DNA from: Pisolithus tinctorius
Lineage: Eukaryota > Basidiomycota > Agaricomycetes > Boletales > Pisolithaceae
Assembly: GCA_024663395.1 (NCBI GenBank)
Contig: JANFAH010000001.1
Span: forward strand, 62,001-126,000
DNA: 64,000 nt
Direction of reading: 5' to 3'
Made by a program: the position numbers and the translations under genes. The notes below the pieces were generated by a model. It searched no databases. It saw only the letters and a list, made by a program, of their open reading frames with translations, and was not told the DNA's origin. Below, one piece after another: positions 22,438-33,316 of this stretch. The first letter of the stretch is position 1; each line of letters starts with the position of its first letter.

Positions 22438-24690
22438 ATGTCAAACATGAACTGTGCAGTCCCAATAAACATGTGGCTGAGGGAAAAAAAGCAGAGGCCC
22501 TCACCTACCTCACAGAATTTGTCTGACTACACTGCAAACCTACAGACCATGAGTAGCCAGCAATCACATTCTATCAGCACCCAAGCATCTAATAAAAATG
22601 CACACCCTAGAATTCTTGACTTACCTGCACCATGGTGGACAGCAGAGGTCGTTCGGGTGGAAAAGGCTGCAAAGGCAGTGGCCAATGTTCAATGGCAGGC
22701 TTACATTCAAGTAGGTATTGAACACACTGCATCAATCAAAGACGATCTCGCTCATAAGAACATGGGACAGACAAAAAGATTCAGGACACCTACCTCTGCC
22801 TTTTCAAAGAAGAAACAGACTCCACCATCAGGGGACTCCGAGACAGGTGGATGGGCCATGGTACATCAAGATCTAGAAGACAACTTAGATAACATTATTG
22901 ACCAAGGTAAGAGCTGTCCTACCAGCAAGATAATTGGAACTTACTTCCTGTTGACAGTGTAGATGGTGTATCAAGTCCAAGTGGATTGGACTTTGAGCCA
23001 GAGGAACAAGAGGGACAAGAGGAAGATGACAAAGATGACAAGAGCAAAGAGAATGGCAGCGATAGGCACCCACTTGTGGAAGCTTCCAAAATGAGAACCA
23101 AGCTAGTCAAAGCCACACATGAAGCCATTATGCAAGCATGCCAATCCATTGACTCTGAGACCTATAGCAGCACACCCAGCAGAGAGAAATGCAAGGCACC
23201 TGCTGGAGGGACAATGCCTGGGTGAGACAGTTCCTACTGTTACAATGATTATATGCTTACAATCCTGGTCATTTCAGCCTGACCACCAAGAAACACAACT
23301 CAGGCATGGGTGCCACTCAAGCCCCCATCAATCACACACCAAAGACACCACTGGCAAATGGTCTGAAACCTGAATTCCATTCAAGCAAAGCCAACAGACA
23401 ATCAAAGTCATCTTCCCAGACCATCAGTTACTTGTCTCAATGGGAAACAACACTTTCTGAACTTTTCCATTCAAAGGGTTGTCCCTCCCCCCCAGCTGAG
23501 TTTAACTTTGGTGGTTTGCCCAGTGACAAAGACGATTCCTTTGATCAGCCATTGAGCATGACAATGCAGGCTCCTGTTGAGAAGACAGGATGAGGCTCTG
23601 GAAGTAATTACATGCCAGTATGCTCTATCCATCTTTGTAGTATTACATGATTTACACTAACCCCAGCAGCAGCCCACTGCAAAGGTCATACTGGGTGCAC
23701 TGCAAAAATGTCTTTCCCAGTCATCCATCATCATGAATGCAGTAACATCCTCCAAGTCTCAACAGGCCCCTTCCAATCTGGACTTACCTGCAAGATCTCA
23801 ACACATCTTTGTCACACGATTTGTACCCATCCTGCAGAAATATATTGGCATGAGAGAGAACCATTGGATTACAGATGCACTGATTGAGCCCATTCAGGTG
23901 CTTTTGGACACTCTCATGATAGACTGGCCACACAAGTTCTCTGATGAGAATGATCTCATCTACTGTCTTGTAAGTCCTGTGTCCTTAGATGGCTATCACT
24001 AATACTCCATGAATATGATAGTGCATGCAAAAGATATATGACTGGTGTAAGGCACTTGGAAAAGCCACATTAGAAGCCATGGATGCTCTATGGGCCTTGG
24101 ACAAGAAGTACTTTGACCCAGAGGACTGTAAAGCATATGTTGAGTATGCACTAGGTCCTAGACTCCCTTTCCTTTATGGGAAAATTGACCATTATGAGAA
24201 TGACATTGTTCTGGTAGGTGGCATTGAACTTTGTGGTATATAAGCTGCTGGGGATGTCTCCTGGGGTCTGTAGATGTCAAAGGCATTCCTTACTCCTCTC
24301 ATACTACAGATGTTTGCAGCCCACTTGTCTCTCCTTGCTCCTATTGAAGGCAATTCCAAGCTATACACTGCATTCACTAACAGCAACCCATGCAGCACAC
24401 TCATCCTTGCAGTCACCACAGTGCACTCAAATCAAATATCCAGAGTTCAAGATCACTGACTCTGCTTTCATAGGTCAAGCATATGTGACATATGTATCAT
24501 ACTGGCAAAAAGGATGTGGCTATGAAGAAACCTGAGCTGAGCTTCTCAGACACTCATTGGGGGACCAAGACACTTTATTATATTGAATCCATCAAGAGGA
24601 TCAAGAAGAGGAAATATGTGGAAATCCTTGCAGAGGTCCAGCAGTACCATGGTTTGCACCATTGCACCACTGGAAGCTGAGTGAGCACAG
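22438..24690 (+). CDS. DUF6532-like protein gene, probably spliced, possibly degraded
   Basis: ATG at 22,438 opens a 174-codon hydrophilic N-terminal frame (LPAPWWTAEVVRVEKAAKAV). A consensus donor (GTAAGA near 22,907) and acceptor (near 22,961) lead to an acidic frame (DFEPEEQEGQEEDDKDDKSK). The C-terminal part resembles the basidiomycete DUF6532 domain: SQHIFVTRFVPILQKYIGMR, WPHKFSDENDLIYCL (donor GTAAGT, then acceptor near 24,020), KIYDWCKALGKATLEAMDAL, and after another break KKPELSFSDTHWGTKTLYY. DUF6532 proteins are common around fungal mobile DNA and have no known function. At least one junction (22,907/22,961) leaves a stop when joined literally, so it may be a pseudogene. Confidence 0.55.
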
Positions 24691-24929
24691 CCACCCCAGA
24701 TGCAGGATACCAAGATGACCATGCACAGATTGTGGTGTCATCTGACATTGAGCCCTCAGAGGTATGCTTTCTTTCCTTGATGCCAGTAGGTCCCAAAATT
24801 GATGCCAGACTAATTGATATGTGAATCATAGGACAAAGAGTAATTACCATGCTGAAGTAGATTACCTGTGGTAGAGTGTGATATTCAAAGACTAAAATAA
24901 ATATCATCTGATTGTTCTGATGCATTGAT

Positions 24930-26577
24930 TGGAACTTCCTGACTGGTCCTAGTGACCAACACAGCCTTGTGCCATCTGCACCAGTCTCTGACTCACCAAC
25001 TTGCACCCCCCTGAAGGCCCCTCTTGTTTCCCTAATCAATGCAGCCACCTTTGTGCATGCCTGCAAACTAGAAGGGTCTGTCCAGTTCCAACTTCAGCTC
25101 CACCCCTTGGTCTCAGCTCAAGCCTGATTGGCCTCAGCTTCCCCTCCTCTGGCCTTACCCATTGTACCGGAAGAGTACCATGATTTTGCTGATGTCTTCA
25201 GTAAAGCCAAGGCCTTGGCACTCCCACCTCACCAGGAGTATGACCTGAAGATAGAGCTTGAAGAAGGAACAACCCCTCCTCTTGGCACCATCTATTCACT
25301 GTCCCCAGTCAAGCTCCAAGCTCTCCAGACTTTCATTGATGAAAACCTCACCACCAGCCAGTTTCATTCATCCAACCTCTTCCCCTTATGCTGCACTGGT
25401 CCTCTTCATCAAAAAGAAGGATGGCTCCCTCCAGCTCTGTGTAGACTTCCACAGCCTCAACAAAATCACTAAGAAAGACCAATACCTGCTACCACTCATC
25501 TCTGACCTCTTGGACTCACCAAGCCAAGCCAAAATCTATACTAAGATCAATCTTCAGCATGCCTACCATCTCATCCAGATTGCCCTGGGTGATGAATGGA
25601 AGACCACCTTCTGGACTTGGTATGGTTCCTATGAGTGGCTAGTGATGCCCTTTGGCCTCACCAATGCCCTGGCCACTTTCCAGTGCTTCATCAACACAAT
25701 CTTCATGGATATGCTGGACATATGCATGGTTGTCTACCTTGATGACATTTTAGTCTACTCTGGAGATAAGGAGTCCCATAAGCAACATGTCTGAGAGGTA
25801 CTCTGCCAGCTTCAGCTTCATGGCCTTTATGCAAAGCCAGAGAAATGTGAGTTTCACTCAGACTTGGTCAAGTACCTTGGATTCCACCTTTCCCCTGCCA
25901 GCCTCACGATGTTGAAGGAAAAAGTCCAGACCATCTGTGATTGGCCTGAGCCTTGCAAGGTCAAAGACATTCAGTCTTTCCTTGACTTCACTAACTTCTA
26001 CTGCCAGTTTATCTTTAATTATTCAGACATCATTGTACCACTGACTTGGCTTACCTGCAAGGGGGCTCCTTGGAACTTCTCTGAGGAGTGCCACCAGTCA
26101 TTCAACAACCTCAAGGCTGCCTTTACTACCACACCAGTCTTAACTCATTTCATCCCCAGGGTCCCCATCACTGTCAAGACCAATGCTTTGGACTATGCCA
26201 TCACCAGTATTCTATCTATCATCTGTGGCAACAGCCAGATTCATCCAGTTGCCTTCTACTCCTGGACTCTGATGGCCCCAGAGTTGAATTATGATACCCA
26301 CGATAAGGAATTGCTTGCTATTTTCAAAGCATTCTGGACCTGGCACCACTACCTTGAGGGCTCAGCCTCGCTGGTCGACATTGTCACCAACCACAAGAAT
26401 CTCAAGTACTTCTTTACCTCTAAAGTACTCACCTGCCACCAAGCTTGCTGGTCAGAATTCCTGTCTCAGTTCAATATGATCATTAGGTTCAGGCCTGGTA
26501 AGCTTGGGGCTAAGCCTGATACCCTGACTAGACAATGGGATGTCTACCCCAAAGAGGGGGATAGCAGCTATGCCTGA
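24930..26577 (+). pseudogene. chromovirus B reverse transcriptase and RNase H (5'-truncated)
   Basis: Coding starts in the linker after the protease (APLVSLINAATFVHACKLEG), so Gag, protease and the 5' LTR are missing. Reverse transcriptase: PEEYHDFADVFSKAKALALP, TGPLHQKEGW/LFIKKKDGS with a frameshift near 25,370-25,400, NLQHAYHLIQIA, and the intact catalytic box VVYLDDILVYS (about 25,732-25,764). A TGA follows at 25,792. RNase H: ITVKTNALDYAI (family TDAS; Asp to Asn), YDTHDKELLAIFKAF, VDIVTNHKNLKYF. The same segments occur in chromovirus C, its close relative. Confidence 0.9.
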
Positions 26578-28142
26578 GTGAACCCACAAAATCTGAGACT
26601 GGTCTTCACCCAGGAGCAACTAGTGGTCTCCCTTCGTGCAACATACCTCAAGTACCTGGTCTTCTGAGCAGTTGCCTTAATGGATATAGAAAAGCTCCAC
26701 AGTGATATCCTGAGCACACTGCTGGATGACCCAGTCTCACAAATCCACCTGTCTGACATGTCTGATCCCCAGTGGTCAGTAGATGACATTGGCTTCCTTC
26801 ATCTTGATGGAAGGATCTATGTGCCAGATGCAAATGACCTTCACCTTAGGGTCTTGCACCTCAAGCATGACCACCCTCTGTCCAGCCACTTCGGCTAAAA
26901 CTGCACCCTAGAGCTCATCCAGCATGAGTACACCTGGCCTGGCCTTAGGACCTTCATCAAAGACTATGTCCAGTCTTGCATGGCCTGTGCTCAGGCTAAG
27001 GTTCCCCACCATCAGCCTTACAGCCTTCTCAAACAACTTCTGGTGTGGGAGAAGCCATGGAATTCCATCTCTATGGATTTCATTGAGCAGCTTCCAGCCT
27101 CATCCAGCTTCATGGCCATCCTTGTGGTAGTTGACCAGCTTTCCAAGCAGGCCATATTCATCCCAACCCATGACACCATCATGGCCCCAGAACTCACCAG
27201 ACTCTTTCTACTCCATGTCTTTTCTAAGCATGGAGTGCTGGCCCATGTAACCTCAGACCGAGGCTTGGAGTTCATCTTCCACTTCTTCTGGTCACTCAGT
27301 AATGCCTTAGACATGTGTCTGCATTTCACTTTGGGCTACCACCCTGAGGGTGATGGTCAGACCAAATGGACTAACCAGACCCTGGAACAATACCTCTGAG
27401 TGGACTGCAACTACCAGCAGGACAACTGGGCTGACCTACTACCTCTGTCCAAGTTTGCTTACAACAATGCCCCTAGTGCTACTACTGGTGTTTCACCCTT
27501 CTTCACTAATAAGGGCTACCATCCCAACATCTCAGTATACCTGGAGTGCAATCTTACCTCCACTTGGGTTCGTGATTATGCAGTCAACTTAGACTCATTG
27601 CATCAATACCTACAGGAAGAAATGACCCTTGCACAACAGCGATATCAAGGACTGGCCAATGCTAAATGCATGCCAGCCCTGGACTTCAAAGTCAGTGACC
27701 AAGTGTATGTCAAAGCCAAATACTTCTGGTCAACTCAGCCTTCCAAGAAGCTCTCAGAGAAGAACCTTGGACCATACCTGGTCATAGCTCAGGCTGGTAC
27801 CCACTTGTTCACACTGCACCTGCCAGACTCAATGTGTGCAGTACATCCAGTCTTCCACATTTCCCAACTTGAGCTGGCCATCTCTAATACCATCCCAAAC
27901 TAGACTCAACCACCACCTCCACCAGTCAAAGTTGATGGTGAACTAGAGTTTGAGGTAGCAGAAATCCTTGACTCCAAGGTTGACTAGTGCTGCTGGTGTT
28001 GGCTTCAGTATCTAGTCTGGTGGACCAACTACAAAGGGCTGATGAAGAAACTACTTGGGTACTTGCTACAGAGCTAGACAATGCTTCTGAACTCGTACAA
28101 GAGTTCCACTCCCACTACCCTGGTAAACCTGGCCCATACCAA
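26578..28142 (+). pseudogene. chromovirus B integrase and chromodomain
   Basis: Zinc domain: HPLSSHFG, then CMACAQAK. Core: SMDFIEQLPAS, TSDRGLEFI; the third catalytic site reads GDGQTKWTNQ, where relatives have GQTE, so Glu is replaced by Lys. TGA at 27,397 breaks the frame. The C-terminal part has LDFKVSDQVYVKAKYFWSTQ and LHLPDSMCAVHPVFHISQLE. The chromodomain begins LEFEVAEILDSKVD, followed by a stop and a frameshift (TWVLATELDNASELVQEF, end about 28,142). The antisense zinc-cluster gene ends about 180 bases further on. Confidence 0.9.
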
Positions 28143-28321
28143 TGAGGACCAGTCTCAACCAGCCTCAACTTCTTTTCAGTTTTCTGTTAGTATATAGTTT
28201 CCCTCTGATTTCCCTACTTACCCTGTTTTCCTCTTTTCTTGATTTTCCTACTTACTATATGACACTGAGACCAGACACTGGATATGTGACATTGGCAGAA
28301 GAAAAAACTACAAGCCCCTAT

Positions 28322-28937
28322 GCTAATGTACTACTCAGCCTTGGCCATGGCCTCATCCTCCCCCTCAGTCTCCTCCTCTTTGTCCTTGCCATGGGCTTTC
28401 AGCCACTTGGCCTCCTCGTGCAGCTCGTTGGAATTGAGCTCAGATGAGCCCAAGTCTGAGGGGGACACTGCCATCCTGTACCCATAGGACTCATTGAGCA
28501 GCAACTTGAGAGTGTTGGCAATCTGGCCTGGGTTCTCAACCACAGTTTCATGAAGCTCAAACAGGCTGGCCAGGTTGTTGGCAATCAGCCCTGCCACATC
28601 AATAAGGCACTCGAGCTTTTCCTCTAAGCCCAAGTAGCACTCAGCAATGGTCTCCCATGACCTACTCCCACTGGCCTTGGGTTCATCAAGGTCCAAGACC
28701 TTGATCAGCCTTGCACTTATCTTTGCCCACTTCTGCTTACTGGGCCTGGCCTTGACATCCTCATCATCAACCTTCTGCTTTTTTCCCTTATCAACCTTCC
28801 CCTCAGCTTTCAAGCTGGCCTTGGCATCCTTTCCATCCCTGGGCCACTGGCATTTGCCCTTTGATAGGTTGCACTGGATGCAGGCAACCCATTTCTTATT
28901 GCTGTCTATGAGGAACTCACAGATGACCTTAGCCCAG
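28322..28937 (-). pseudogene. antisense zinc-cluster gene of chromovirus B, 3' part
   Basis: The gene runs opposite to pol. Its stop (about 28,322) is about 180 bases past the pol end, as in chromovirus C. Reading from 28,937: WAKVICEFL, the second Cys half CIQCNLSKGKCQW, a Lys-rich linker, a helical part (WETIAECYLGLEEKLECLID), and an acidic end (KEEETEGEDEA). LTR-X C splits the gene within the first Cys half. Joining over the insertion at its CCAG duplication gives CTHC before SWAKVIC, so the full spacing is C-x2-C-x6-C-x12-C-x2-C-x6-C, which matches the fungal Zn2Cys6 pattern. The earlier parts are at 30,801-31,007 and 42,563-42,746. It is broken by insertion, and frame errors exist in the middle part. 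DNA binding is inferred, not shown. Confidence 0.65.
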
Positions 28938-30800
28938 TGTCACATGCCAAAGGTGTTGTGGACATAGTTACAGCTGACTCTGCCTAACTTGTCAACAAGT
29001 TGCATGCAATGCCCATGCCATGCAGATGAAGACTAAAAGCCTCATGCATAGGAAGACTGCCAGACATGAGCAGTCATCCTTCACACAAGAACAAGTCATC
29101 AGTGCTAAAGAGAAAAGAGGAAGTGAGTTAAGTGCACATTAAAGGTTTTTAGCACCTGTGTATAGCATTCTGGCTTTTGTCATATCTCCACCATTTCCAA
29201 AGATATCGACTCCATTCTCACACTCACTTAAAGTGCTCAGCCATGCAATTCTGCCTTCCAGGTTTGGAGTGGATCCTCACACCCTACATGTTTCTAGAGC
29301 ACTCCATCCATCAGACACTCATTTTGCTAAGTCCATCAATCATGGCCACCTCTTCGTTGATCATCTCACTTGTCTCATTTGCCAGAGACAGTGGCTATGT
29401 ATATCTGCCAGGCATTCCCACCAGCTTCTGTCCTGAAGCCCCCTGGTTCATCCCATCATTGTCAGCCCCATCTCATCCCATGCAGCGTGGTCAGTGTGTT
29501 CTCCTTGTCAGTATGACTTCCAGAAGGACATTCTTTGGTTGCCTCAGGTCTGTCACTCGGTTAGAAAGGTCTTATGTGGTCATTTTGGTCTCCCCTCTTG
29601 ATGAAGCATATGGATTGTTCCTCCCTGCTCCCTGCACTGGCTTTATTCCAATCTCATCCATCATTCTTCCTGCATTGCAACAGCTGCAGCATAGTCTACT
29701 GTTCTCCAGCCTCCCTGATCACATTCATGATGAGTATGACATGCATCTTGCCTTCTTACTGCAAGATTCAGCAGAAGATGTCCCCCCTTCTCCTCCTCCT
29801 CCATCAGAGCCCTGTTCATGAAGCTTTTGTTAACTTCACTGAGAGGATGAAAGGGTAGGAGACATGATCACATATGCTCCCATTGCCCCACAGACCCCCA
29901 TTGCCCTAGCCCCCTTTGATGCCTGACTCATGCCCTTCAATTCTGGAATTAATACTTCCCTATCTGGAAACACCATCCATCTGTCATGCCATCTTTGGAT
30001 CTAGAGATGTTTCCACCAAGATCTGACTTGCATTGCCACCCCCTAATGTGATATCAGTGCACTTACTCAGTTTCTGACTCCATTTGACTCATTCTGTGAT
30101 ATTTTGACTATCCTTGACTTGTTCATTGCCAATACTTACTAATCTTCTTTGCTTGCTTGCTTTTCATTTCTCACTTACTCATCATGATTACTCAGTCCTT
30201 ACTCATTACTTACCAAGCATTTGTACCTTGTTTGTCACAAGCTGTGCTCCCCCCACAGTATATAAACCCCCATGTACTTAGCTACACCCCAAGTGAACCA
30301 GAAGCCATTCACTCAGTGGTCAGTCAGTTCTTCTCAGCATAACTTGTTGTCAACAGTTGAGGCTCCACAAAGGGGTCTATCTGTCATCATTTGTATACTT
30401 GGTAGTTGAGGCTCATTTGGAAGAGTCTATCTGCCATCCTTCATCATCTGAGTCGACTCCACGATTAGTCAGCAAATCTTGCTTAGTTATCCTCCCACTC
30501 CTGCATAACTCGTCATTGACTTGTGCAAGGAGCATCTTTTATTGAAGTCCATTACTGCCAAGTCCTTTCAGCTGAACACCTTCACTCTGTTCAGCATCCC
30601 CCATCCAGTGATCACTTGCTTGTCTACTCCTGCATAACTCATCATTGACTTGTGCCAGGAGCACCTCCACTTGAAGTCCCCCCCACATTAGATTTTCTTC
30701 TGCACTCCAGGTTCTGCAAAGGCAAACCACTGCTTGCTCATATTTGTCTTTGGTGTTGGATTTGTTTGGTTTTCACCAGCTTTCCACACTTTGACTCACA
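28938..30800 (+). mobile_element. LTR-X copy C (1.86 kb)
   Basis: Starts TGTCACATGCCAAAGG and ends CTTTGACTCACA. It has a perfect 4-bp duplication CCAG (28,934-28,937 and 30,801-30,804). TATATAAA is at 30,259-30,266. It interrupts the antisense zinc-cluster gene of chromovirus B, so it is younger than B. Confidence 0.85.
29158..29821 (+). pseudogene. conserved ORF in LTR-X copy C, read-through version
   Basis: Starts MYSILAFVISPPFPK; a frameshift near 29,335-29,345 moves it into the frame SFARDSGYVYLPGIPTSF. At the codon where copies A, B and D have TGA, C has CAA (29,678-29,680), and the frame runs on through IHDEYDMHLAFLLQDSAEDV to a Pro-rich end at about 29,820. This reveals the longer ancestral product. 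Confidence 0.5.
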
Positions 30801-31007
30801 CCAGGAGCAGTGAGTACATCTAAAGGGGAGGTTAAATGAAACACATGTAAGGTCATTATGATACTCACCTGGGGTCCATCACTACCTTCTCCACTTCACC
30901 CCTGGCCCTGGCCTCACTACCCTTCCCAGCCTTGGCCTTACATTTACACTCAGCCCCTCGGCCCTCTCTGCCTCAGCCTTCTCCCTCACCACCCTCTTGG
31001 CCTCAAG
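30801..31007 (-). pseudogene. antisense gene of chromovirus B, end of coiled-coil exon and intron
   Basis: Minus strand from 31,007: EAKRVVREKAEAERAEG, a frameshift, KAKAGKGSEARARGEVEKVV, then a donor GTGAGTATC near 30,867 and a pyrimidine-rich stretch with AG near 30,820, before the Cys exon. The intron sits at the same place relative to the Cys cluster as in chromovirus C. The right edge is cut by insertion of chromovirus C (duplication TCAAG). Confidence 0.6.
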
Positions 31008-31742
31008 TGTCAAGTCTGGGCCTACTCCAACCAATGCTGACACTATACAAGGTCTAGAGAGTGGTTCAGAAGCAAGTTCAACACACAGGAACCAAACTCC
31101 AACTAGCAGAGTGGTGGCAGGAACAAAGTCTGCTGAGGCAAAGGTGGAGTGGAGTGAGGGCATTGGGTTTAGCTTGTGCACTACCCCCTTGCACAATCTC
31201 AGCCCTTGTATTTCAGAGGGAGAGTACAGATGGAGAGTCGGAGATAACTCCAACAGGCAGAAGTCAGAGACAGAAGGAGTAGGAACTAAGTTGATATTCA
31301 TACTGAAGAACAGCAGAGTACGATACATGCATTTATACTGTTACAGAGGTACAGTAACTGGAATTGGAACTGACATATGGAGACCCAGAAATTTTCAAGT
31401 AAAAACTTCCTAGATGACAAATGAAGGGTAGATGGAGGACATACAAATGGGTAACATAGATCATCCAGAAAAGGAAACAGTCCAGGCACTGGACCATGGG
31501 GTGCACATGCTGTGGAGTACCTGACTGTGTGCTGTCAGGGAGAAGTCTGAAGGTAGTCACATGACCACTCAGAGAATGGTCCACCTGGTCTGGTAGGAGA
31601 GCAACACAAGTCTGACAGTAGTTGGAGCAGAGATGGTTTGCAACCAACAGAAGTTGGGTGGAGTTGGTGTGGAGTGAGTGAATGACTGGCAGAAGAGGGT
31701 GCAGAGTGAGTAAAGACTTAGAGTGAACACACAGTTATGACA
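31008..31742 (-). repeat. chromovirus C 3' LTR (735 bp)
   Basis: Matches 38,461-39,173 plus 42,541-42,562 over its whole length. Examples of differences: CCAACC here against CCGACC in the other LTR, and CTCCAACTAGCAG against CTCCGACTAGCGG. The purine tract that primes plus-strand DNA lies just inside (31,743-31,756; minus strand AAGGGGGGGGCAC). Confidence 0.95.
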
Positions 31743-31936
31743 GTGCCCCCCCCTTAGGGCCTGAACCCCTGAAGGCCGCATGTATGGGATGAGATCAACA
31801 TGAGTTGATCATTTGGGATTATTTTGATGCCTTGAGGATAATGGCTTTAGCTGCAGCAGAGCTCCATCAGAGTTCGAAGTACTGCTTAAAAAACACATGT
31901 TAGGGTACCAAACCTTCGTCCTTTCCCCCCATCATC

Positions 31937-33137
31937 ATGTCCTCCCAATGCCAGAGCAAAACCCCCCAGCCAACCCCTGGCCATGTCCGCAACTATTCCC
32001 AAGTTGTGGATGAAGAGCTGGTCGTCCTCACCAATGACTCCACCAACACTGAGCAGGAGAAGTCTGCAGAGAAGGCACGCCGATGAGAGGAGGCCAAGTG
32101 GAGAGAGAGAGAGCACAAGGCCAAGTGCGAGGAGGCCAAGAGGTGGAGGGTGGAGGAGGAGAGGTTGGAGGTGGAGTGGAGGAAGAGGAGGCTCGAAGGA
32201 AGAAGGTGGCAGAGGAAGAGGCAGAGAGGCAGAGGCAGAGGGCTTCTGCAGAGAGGGCTCAGGCCAAGTGGGACAAGGCTGCACAAAGGTGAGTGGTGGA
32301 GTACTGTGAGCCAGGTGGAGCTGACTCGCAGTTTTATTTTCTTAGATTATGCAGCACCATGTACAATGTTGACACCACCCAGAGGGTCCCTGGGACCTCT
32401 GTGGTGGCTACCATGCCCAGGAGGCACCCCTGCACTCGCTGTGTAGCAAGTCTGATGGTGGGGCAGTGCAAGCCAGGGCAGGGGAAGGCCAGGGCCTGCA
32501 TGCCCTGTCAGAACAAAAAGAAGGTATGTAGTTGGACAAAGGAGGATGTGGTGGCAGGGCCATCACAGAAAAGAGTGGGGACAGGGAGTTCCCAAGGGGA
32601 AAAAAGAAGAAGCCATGAGGGAAGGGGAAGGAGAGAGCAACAGAGATGGAGGAGGCGGACAATGAGTGGGAGGCAGGTGGAGAGGACAAGGAAGAGCCAG
32701 CAACACCGCACAAGGGACCCTCAGGGGTGGGGGTCTCCTCCTGGTGGGCAGAGTGGGAGTGGGAGAGGCAGCTGCAGGCTGTGGAGAGGTATGTGGAGGC
32801 ACACAAGAGGGCTGCAACAGCCTTCAAGAGGATGGCAGAGGCAGCAGAGTGGATGGCGGAGGTGGCAGAGTGGACAGCCAATGAGTGGGGGCTGTACCAC
32901 GAGTGGGCAGAATGGGTGGAGATGAGGAGGAGGGAGGATGCACGTGAGGCCAAGATGGCCAAGTTCAAGCATGCAGGAGGAGGATGGAAGAGGCCCCAGT
33001 TGGAGGTGGTGGAGGACGGGAACGAAGAAGTGGATGAAGGTGCAGAGGGGGACAACGAGGAAGAGGAGGAAGTCAGAGGAGAGAAGGAAGGTGGAGAAGA
33101 GCAGGAGGGTGGTGGAGAGCAGGAGATGGAAGGGTAG
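31937..33137 (+). pseudogene. antisense zinc-cluster coiled-coil gene of chromovirus C
   Basis: Transcribed opposite to pol, starting about 195 bases inside the 3' LTR and ending about 180 bases from the pol end. Exon 1 (31,937-32,288) starts MSSQCQSKTPQPTPGHVR and leads into a Glu/Arg/Lys-rich coiled coil (EEAERQRQRASAERAQAKWD). A TGA at 32,084-32,086 and a frameshift near 32,190 break it. The intron (32,289-32,345, GTGAGT...TTAG) joins AAQ to RLCSTMYN in frame. Exon 2 has the six-Cys cluster CTRC-x8-C, then C-x2-C-x6-C (ACMPCQNKKKVCSW). A basic linker follows (frameshift and TGA near 32,600), then a Trp/Glu-rich helix (WERQLQAVERYVEAHKRAAT) and an acidic tail. It is homologous to the chromovirus B gene in order, intron position and Cys cluster. 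The role is unknown; the cluster suggests DNA binding. Confidence 0.7.
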
Positions 33138-33316
33138 TGTAGTTTTCTTTTTCTTTTTCTTTTGTCTTTTGTTTTTAGTTTGTATATTTTTTGTACTACT
33201 ATGAGATAGACCTGTGACTTTGTTTGTGACTCTGAGAAGTGAAATGGATAAGCGGAGAAAACTCTAAAGTACTTAAGGTAGTTTGGTAAGTGGTGGAGTT
33301 GGCCCACAGAGGAAGG

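Noticed and set aside
31886..32284. 132-codon minus-strand ORF next to the chromovirus C LTR
   Set aside because: Leu/Pro/Ser-rich complement of the coiled-coil exon.
32408..33307. 299-codon Ser/Pro/Leu-rich ORF on the minus strand
   Set aside because: It is the complement of the antisense zinc-cluster gene, whose Glu/Arg/Trp codons give Ser/Pro/Leu on the other strand. The plus-strand gene has an intron, a Cys cluster and a homologue in chromovirus B.
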